DNA of 64,000 bases from Ustulina deusta (Eukaryota; Ascomycota; Sordariomycetes; Xylariales; Xylariaceae). The DNA lies in assembly GCA_023159155.1 (NCBI GenBank), contig JAJNNX010000034.1:310001-374000 (forward strand), read 5' to 3'. The notes beneath the pieces are model-generated. The model did not search any database. It was not told the DNA's origin and saw nothing but the letters and a program-made list of their open reading frames with translations. A program made the translations under genes and the position numbers. Below are positions 57,657-64,000 of the stretch, in pieces (position 1 is the first letter of the stretch; each line of letters starts with the position of its first letter).

Positions 57657-58915
57657 TCATGTTGACACCTTTGAGTTCGTCTTTCCGTACGCACCGCCGT
57701 GGGCTCGTCGTAGCTCTATTGCGCGTTTGTAGGGCGGCGCAGTTGGTGGCTGTACAGGGTCGAGTGACACATGGTCTGGAGGCAGTCGGTAAGAAGCATC
57801 CGAGTCGAAGGCCGATAGGTCCCCACAAGCAATGAACGGTGCAATCCACCTTATATCTGGCTCTTGGTGATGCCGATGGTCCTCTGGCTCAACCTCAGTA
57901 ATTCCGTATTCATCAGTGACTTGGACGTAATGAGGAGCACTATCCCAAGTCCCCGTTATCTGGTTCTGCAATATAGTAGATGCAGTGATAGGGAGACTCC
58001 TTATATTTTGCTCGGTCATTTTATTCAACCGGGATCCAACGCCTAGGGGTTCCTCGAGGCTTGCAGAGAATCCTTTCGGAGGCTGGAAGTTCAGGCAGAC
58101 GATGAATGCTTCGACACTGCTGGCCCGTGATGATCTAGGCTTGGCAACGTGGACTTGCTCGAAGAATATTTTGAGCTGAGCATACAACACATCGACGTTC
58201 TTGCCCCGAAATATTTTGGCGACGAATTTGCCGCCTGGCTTGAGAACACAGAGAGCCAGATTCAGTGCAGCAAAGAGCAGTTGTGACTGTACGTAAATGT
58301 CGAGATCGTGCAATCCCGTGACATCAGGGGCACCGTCACTGAGGACGAGGTCGACGGGGTGAGCAGCCTGCTGCGACATGGTCTGTGCATCGTAGTCAGG
58401 ATCCAAGGCTTTCAGCAACAGCGGCACTGTGGCAGGATGAGTGATATCGGCTCTGAGTGTGACGATGCCGGGCAGCGGACTGATCGGCTGCAGGTCGATG
58501 GCCACGATCTTGACATTTTCCCGCGGCTTCAGCCCGTCGGTCTCGGGTTTGGTCCCAGCCACGGCCGACGAGACAGCAGACTTAGCCGAGCCGAAAACAC
58601 CGAGCATTTGCTGGCGGAGCTTGGCCTCCCGGTCTTGCCATGCGGCGCGGCCGAATTTCTCACCCTTGATCAGGACCCTGGAAAGCACCTGGGACCAGCT
58701 GCCGGGCGCAGCACACAGATCAACCACGCGCGTTACATCGGCGAAAAGGTCGAATTCTGTATTTTTCGTCAGCCTCACGAAATGTGTTCGGGTCGGCGGG
58801 GAGGGAGAAGACCTTCATCGAGTTGTAAGAGTTTGAAGGCGCTTCTTGCTCGCCAGCCCTGCTCTTTCGCGAGCCTATAATATGCATCTCGTTTATCTTT
58901 TGACGATTTCCCCAT
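57657..58915 (-). CDS. TRM7: tRNA 2'-O-ribose methyltransferase TRM7 (FtsJ family)
   Basis: Two exons on the minus strand: 58915-58813 and 58756-57657, 400 aa. The first gives [34 protein letters not shown] with catalytic Lys28; splicing joins [20 protein letters not shown], the SAM-binding motif. Further motifs: [34 protein letters not shown] (catalytic Asp), [11 protein letters not shown] (Lys) and [12 protein letters not shown] (Glu), completing the K-D-K-E tetrad. Trm7 methylates positions 32 and 34 of the anticodon loop of tRNA-Phe, tRNA-Trp and tRNA-Leu in the cytosol. It is longer than the yeast enzyme because of an insertion of about 45 residues after the SAM motif ([20 protein letters not shown]) and a C-terminal extension. 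An N-terminal extension read from 59086 lacks support. Confidence 0.93.
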
Positions 58916-59273
58916 ATTGAATGCCTGGGACGTTGAGAATATAATGTGAGGTTGCTGTCTACCTGTGTACGCATAGTGTAGGTGACCAGGGCCGGAGAGG
59001 AGATGGATCGAACACTGGGTTTTCAATGAGCGAATCAAATTGCGCCTCTGATTGATGGTGGGTGCAAGCTGGGCCTGCAGGGCCATTCTAGTGGGTCGTA
59101 CCTAGGTACCTACGTCAATCCACCAATGGTGGGGTCGCAGCAGGGTCTTTCCGATACTGGACTGGACCTTAAATTTTGAAGACAGGCAGTTCTTCGCAAC
59201 ATACAACGGCAATAGCAACAACGGGACGTCGAACCCGATCGCCGATCAATTTCGACTGCCCAATATCCGCACA
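58916..59273. promoter_or_regulatory. Divergent promoter of TRM7 and MAK5
   Basis: 358 bp between the head-to-head starts of a tRNA-modification gene and a 60S-biogenesis helicase gene. Contains a GTACCTAGGTACCTAC palindrome at about 59098-59113. Shared regulation is inferred from layout. Confidence 0.5.
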
Positions 59274-61616
59274 ATGAACGGAGCTAAGAAGAGGAAGCTG
59301 GTGGCTGGGGGAGCCTCGCTCTCGGCGAAAAGAACAAAAACCTCGTCTGTCCCCCATCGATCCAATAAAGCCACCAAGAAGGCGAGGCGAGCTGTCAGAC
59401 TCGATGCCCTGTCATGGAGCAAGGCCAAGCTCCCGGACATGTTCAACGATGCCGAGGGATTCTATGGACTGGAGGAGGTGGAAGGCGTTGAGATTGTACG
59501 AGGCGACGGCAATATTGTCGAGTTTGTATGTTCGCACCATCTCGCATCGTTTGCGCCCGCGTCTGTCTAACCGTGAGAAGAGAACCGCCGTCGTAGTTGG
59601 CGACGACGCCAACAAGGCCAACACATCCGAGAGCGATGAATTCGAAGGTTTCGACGATGAGCCATCTGCCTTGGCTGATCCCGGCACCGGCCAGTCTCCA
59701 CAGGCCTCCAAACCAGCGCCTAAAAAGCCCGAAAACGAGCCAAAGAAGAAGAAGAAGGAGAGGCAGAATAAGATATCAAATGCAAAAGAAGATCGCGAGT
59801 TAGAGACCAATGCGTTCGCAGCATTCGATGCCGTCGACGAACCTGAAGACGACATCGACTTATCCGAGTGGGTGAAACTAGACCTTTCTGCCGGAGTTCT
59901 GTCGTCGCTAGCCAAGCTGAGGTTCTCCAAACCCACGGCGATTCAGGCCGCCGCCATACCCCATATCCTGGATGGCCATGACGTGATAGGGAAGGCCTCT
60001 ACGGGCTCTGGCAAGACCTTAGCTTTTGGGATACCCATTGTCGAGAAATGGTTAGAGTTGGCAGCGGAAGACAGCGCCGAGACGGGGACCAAAGCCCCTT
60101 TGGCCCTGATCCTCTCCCCCACCAGAGAGCTTGCCCATCAGCTCACAGACCACATTAGGAATCTCTGCAACGGCCTGGCAAATTCCCCGTATATATGCTC
60201 CGTCACTGGGGGTCTGTCCGTGCAGAAGCAGCAGCGCCAGTTGGCCAAGGCTGACATCGTGATTGGAACCCCTGGTCGATTATGGGAGGTTTTGAGCTCA
60301 AGCGCGGAGATCATGACCTCTTTCAGAGGAATAGGTTACCTGGTGGTAGACGAAGCAGACAGACTTTTAACCGAGGGCCATTTTAAAGAGGCCGAGGAAA
60401 TCATGAGCGCCCTAGATCGAGTCGAGGCCGACGAAGGGGAAGAAGAGGCGGACCCTTCCCCCAGGCAGACCCTCGTCTTTTCAGCAACATTCCATAAAGG
60501 CCTTCAGCAGAAGCTGGCTGGCAAGGGGAAATTCAATCTAATGAGTGAGGAGGACTCGATGGAGTATCTCCTCAAGAAGCTGAATTTCCGTGAGGAGAGA
60601 CCGAAGTTCATCGACATCAATCCCGTGTCCCAGATGGCCGAGGGGCTGAAGGAGGGTTTGGTAGAGTGTGGTGCCATGGAAAAAGTAGGCCATCATTTTG
60701 CGCAACACTGATCTCAATTGCACTAGCCAGCAAAATATGCTAACAGATATTGCAGGATCTATACCTTTATGCGCTATTACTTTTATACCCAAATGTGCGC
60801 ACGTTGGTGTTCACCAACTCTATCAGCGCAGCCCGGCGCATCTCACCAATGCTACAGAATCTAAATCTAACCTCACACTCATTGCATTCACAAATGGCCC
60901 AGAAAGCGCGCTTACGGTCTATTGAGCGTTTCACCAGTACACCCGCTGGCCAATCTTCCGTCTTGATTGCCACGGACGTTGCTGCTCGTGGTCTTGACAT
61001 CCCCAATATTGACCTCGTTGTGCATTACCACGTGCCCCGTGACGCTGCCGCGTACGTTCATCGATCAGGACGCACAGCACGTGCAGCCAAAACTGGTCTC
61101 AGCATCTTACTCTGCGCACCTGAGGAAGTGATCCCCACGAGACGTCTCATCGCCAAGGTACACTCTGAAAGCAAAACCTCGCGAAAAAAATTCTTCGTGC
61201 AGACCCTAGATGTGGATCGGAAACTAGTTGGCCGCCTAAAGCCACGCGTTACATTAGCCAAGAAGATCGCAGATGCGGGACTGGCGAAGGAGAAAGGCGG
61301 CAAGGACGACGAGTGGATGCGCAACGCGGCGGAGGAGCTCGGTGTGGAGTACGACAGCGACGAGTTAGAACAGGCCGGTAACTGGGGCGGACGTGGCGCC
61401 GGTCGCAAGAAGAAGCAGCAAGAAGCCAGAGACATGACAAAAGCTGAGCTAGGCGCCATGCGCGGTGAACTCCGGGATCTGCTCTCGAGGCGCGTCAACA
61501 CCGGCGTAAGCGAGAAGTATATCGCAAATGGTCTCGTCGACATTGATGAGCTCCTTAGAGGGGCCAATGGAAACTTCCTTGGCAAGGTTGGGAGCCTGGA
61601 CATTTCGACCTTGTAG
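59274..61616 (+). CDS. MAK5: ATP-dependent RNA helicase MAK5 (DEAD box, DDX24-like)
   Basis: Three exons: 59274-59525, about 59581-60684 and 60756-61616, about 738 aa. The basic N-terminus (MNGAKKRKLVAGG) and LSWSKAKLPDMFNDAEGFYG are typical of Mak5. Then an acidic/Lys-rich linker, the Q motif (LRFSKPTAIQAAAIP), motif I ASTGSGKT, PTREL, TPGR, DEAD in YLVVDEADRLL and SAT. The second domain continues after the intron with RTLVFTNSISAARRI, LIATDVAARGLDIP and HRSGRTAR, and a basic tail. Mak5 remodels pre-60S particles in the nucleolus. The first intron (GTATGT, branch CTAAC) can end at 59577 or 59580; both keep frame and differ by one Lys. Length agrees with the family. Confidence 0.93.
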
Positions 61617-64000
61617 TCGATGTAAACAAGATGCATAACAAGAAGACGAAGAAACTTCAATTAGAGTCCAGATCCACCATGATAGCATACCAGATACAAG
61701 AGCAATGGGACACCACCAGCGAGAGCCAGAACCAGATAATTTCTAGTGATAAATGCAATACTGCGCAGCTATTCAAACATACGGAGTAGATTGTCCTTGT
61801 ATGATGTTCGTGTGTTTGTGTAAAGTCTATTTTTATGTGTACTAGTTGCTAGGTAATTACATAGGTTGTTGTAAACTAGGTCGGTGTAATGTGAGTAGAC
61901 GTCATTTGATGACAAATACTACAATTAAGTGAAGTAAAAGGAACAAAGAAAGAAAAGCAGCCTTGGATCCCCATAACATAGTAAAGGTTGTTAGCATAAT
62001 AGACAAAGAACATACTATTATGAGATGCAAATGGGAACACATCTACAGATACATATCGGCAGGGGTTTCTTACCTAATCTATCCAATGTAATGACTTAGT
62101 CCAAGGTTAGTGTGATTTTTTCCCGAATAAGAGACTGTGATGATAACAAACTCAATAATTAAAGTTTTGTTGTGATGCGTGATGCTATATTAGTTTAACC
62201 TTGCTTAAGGGTAATTCGCTTTCAAGAACCAAACTGTATCCCGTTTTAGTAAAGCCAACATTACAAACCAAGTTACTACGTGCATATTAGCCTGAATCAT
62301 CGGAATACCTAGGGAAGGCCTCAACGGTAAGCAATTATCTAGACTGATTGTTTCTACTAAATGCCTGGGAATACTGTATGTATGCCACGTAGAAACATGC
62401 CGAGATTGACAGCAATGCCACCATTATGACCAACGATGGCAACGTGACAGGCCAAAAGATCGGAGGAGTTGTGATCTTTACGTCTCATAATTACGACAAT
62501 TAGCCTTGATATTAAATCAACTAGTGAATAACTATGGTCTAGTCCACAACAATTTACTAATATATAAGATCAATATCATGGGCTGGAAAGCCGCAAACCC
62601 CAAGGACTAGTGGTCCTACATCAAGTTGTAATCTTTGCCAAGTCGCTAGATAAAGACTAGATCAACTAGAATACTCATCTTGAGGCTTTTTAAATTCTTC
62701 ATAACAGATTAGGCTTGTTTCTTAGACCTTTTTGCTTGTGTCATAAAGGGCTCTATTGTTGTAAGGCGGGCTCCGGCACTCGGTGGCTTAGGTTTATGTG
62801 ACAATATATTCACTACATTAACTAGCTTATTTCAATCACTGTCAATTGATCGCCAGTTGATCCCACCGTCCCTCTCTGTTATTGTAAGTGGCGCGACCTG
62901 GAGTGACTATCTATTAACTATCGACTCTACCTTGATAGGGCATGGTCGTAGTAGGGTTCTATATATATATATCTGCAAGGGGCCCCCTTAAATGTATTGG
63001 AGATTCAGGAATCAATGGACCACTCTATTAGACCCTAGCCAATTAACAACCACCTACCTGAATGCAGACGAGTCTCTCTATTCGCTCTAGGACACACACC
63101 TTCTTACATAGATATAGTTGTAGGTTTGGGGACTAGACGACTGTGCGGGGATTGGAAGCTGGGTAAGAATCTTGTGAGTAGCTTCATGTTTTGAGTACGT
63201 GGGTTTGGGGGCCAGGGACAGAATCTGGCACGATAGGTCTGTGACCACATTCCTTGCAACTTGGTGCGCAACTGAGATCATGACCCCCCTCACAGCCTTG
63301 CAATTCTAGTCAGAATAGATATGCAGGGTCGGTGTTCCACAACATAGCCAGTATTTTGTTTTACTTATATTACAATGAAGATAAAAAAGGAGGCTGTGAG
63401 GCTATGAGGCGTCAGGACTAAGCCATTCCAGTTCACTACCTACTCCTACGCTGCCGTCTCGATTGGTCTACAGTTTGGAACGTGCGTCTAACCAGGTGTG
63501 CAGTATGTCCTGTACGCCTATCATGTGATTGTTGGCGCGTTTTCGTGGCGCGTAAAGGGGTGAGGGCCACATACACGCTATTTCGAATAACTGGCGAAGG
63601 CTTTGCGTCTTGGGGGCGGAATGAAATGTTGCACAACGTCTGGATCGGGCACGGACAAACAGACAGCCCCTCAGCAAAACCAATACCCCAAGACTTCCGG
63701 CTTGAGGTGGTTTGAAGTATGCCAACATCACATTCCAAGATTTGTTACCACAAGCCCCATCAGAACAGGTGGGAGACATACTTGTATCGATTTTGGGAAA
63801 TTTATGCTTTTTCTCCCGCATTCAACACGCTGGCCTGAAGCTATGGGTCGTCGTCTCCACGAGACCCCGATTCCGAGGTCGTGTTCGGACAACTCGAGCC
63901 ATTCAAAGGTTCCTAGGCGAGCGCATGGAGACGACGCCAGTGATGACGAGGACAGCAATACCGAGAGTAGTGACGGTGCCTTCGGTTTGGAATCAATCCC
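61617..64000. other. Right-end 2.4 kb, no gene seen
   Basis: 61.7-63 kb is AT-rich with no open frame of note. 63.4-64 kb has overlapping frames on both strands, none recognised; one may be a gene continuing past the window edge, but nothing supports that. Confidence 0.35.

Overview
This window looks like nuclear DNA of a filamentous ascomycete (Pezizomycotina, most likely a Sordariomycete). The basis is short GT-AG introns of about 50-80 nt with CTAAC-type branch sites, a fungal CBM1 cellulose-binding module, fungal-only families (KTR mannosyltransferase, DUF6594, DUF3716, MLP1-type TPR) and long intergenic stretches rich in simple repeats. All functional calls come from reading the sequence. 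Exon structures were built by hand from splice signals, frame and family resemblance; no database search was run.

Layout. 1-2 kb: relic of a Tad-type LINE, then AT-rich DNA. 2-8.2 kb: MLP1/TPR nuclear-basket protein. 9.1-9.6 kb: probable DUF3716 zinc-ribbon-like protein. 11.8-13 kb: four-exon DUF6594 membrane protein. 13.9-14.9 kb: decayed coiled-coil gene. 15-17 kb: no gene seen. 17.2-20.1 kb: secreted GH74 xyloglucanase with a C-terminal CBM1 reached through a 9-nt microexon. 20.4-21.8 kb: TauD/TfdA dioxygenase. 22.6-23.3 kb: secreted GPI-type protein. 24.4-26.3 kb: KTR/GT15 mannosyltransferase. 27.7-31.1 kb: HIR1 histone chaperone, divergent from an Ego1/LAMTOR1-like TORC1 anchor (31.8-32.4 kb). 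34 kb: small Cys-rich fungal protein. 34.3-42.5 kb: 8 kb without a convincing gene, rich in TAGGTACCTA palindromes. 42.5-43.8 kb: F-box protein. 45-47.6 kb: divergent ZNF830-like and MED7 genes. 49.8-51.2 kb: two tandem paralogous 97-aa proteins of unknown family. 51.4 kb: intron-containing tRNA-Asp. 53.1-54.2 kb: short-chain dehydrogenase. 55.6-56.7 kb: tandem decayed gene copies. 57-61.6 kb: compact housekeeping block of GNAT, TRM7 and MAK5. 61.6-64 kb: no gene seen.

Most genes are single housekeeping functions: nuclear pore basket, chromatin assembly, transcription, splicing, tRNA and ribosome maturation, glycosylation and TORC1 signalling. They are interleaved with accessory genes: the cell-wall-degrading GH74, the TfdA dioxygenase, the SDR, DUF6594 and the small-protein pair. 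No biosynthetic gene cluster is evident. Decayed copies with stops that read as C-to-T changes of Gln codons, together with AT-rich patches, are compatible with past repeat-induced point mutation, but that is inference.

The best candidate for something undescribed is the 49.8-51.2 kb pair of equal-length paralogous small proteins. The tandem decayed pair at 55.6-56.7 kb and the 9-nt CBM1 microexon come next.
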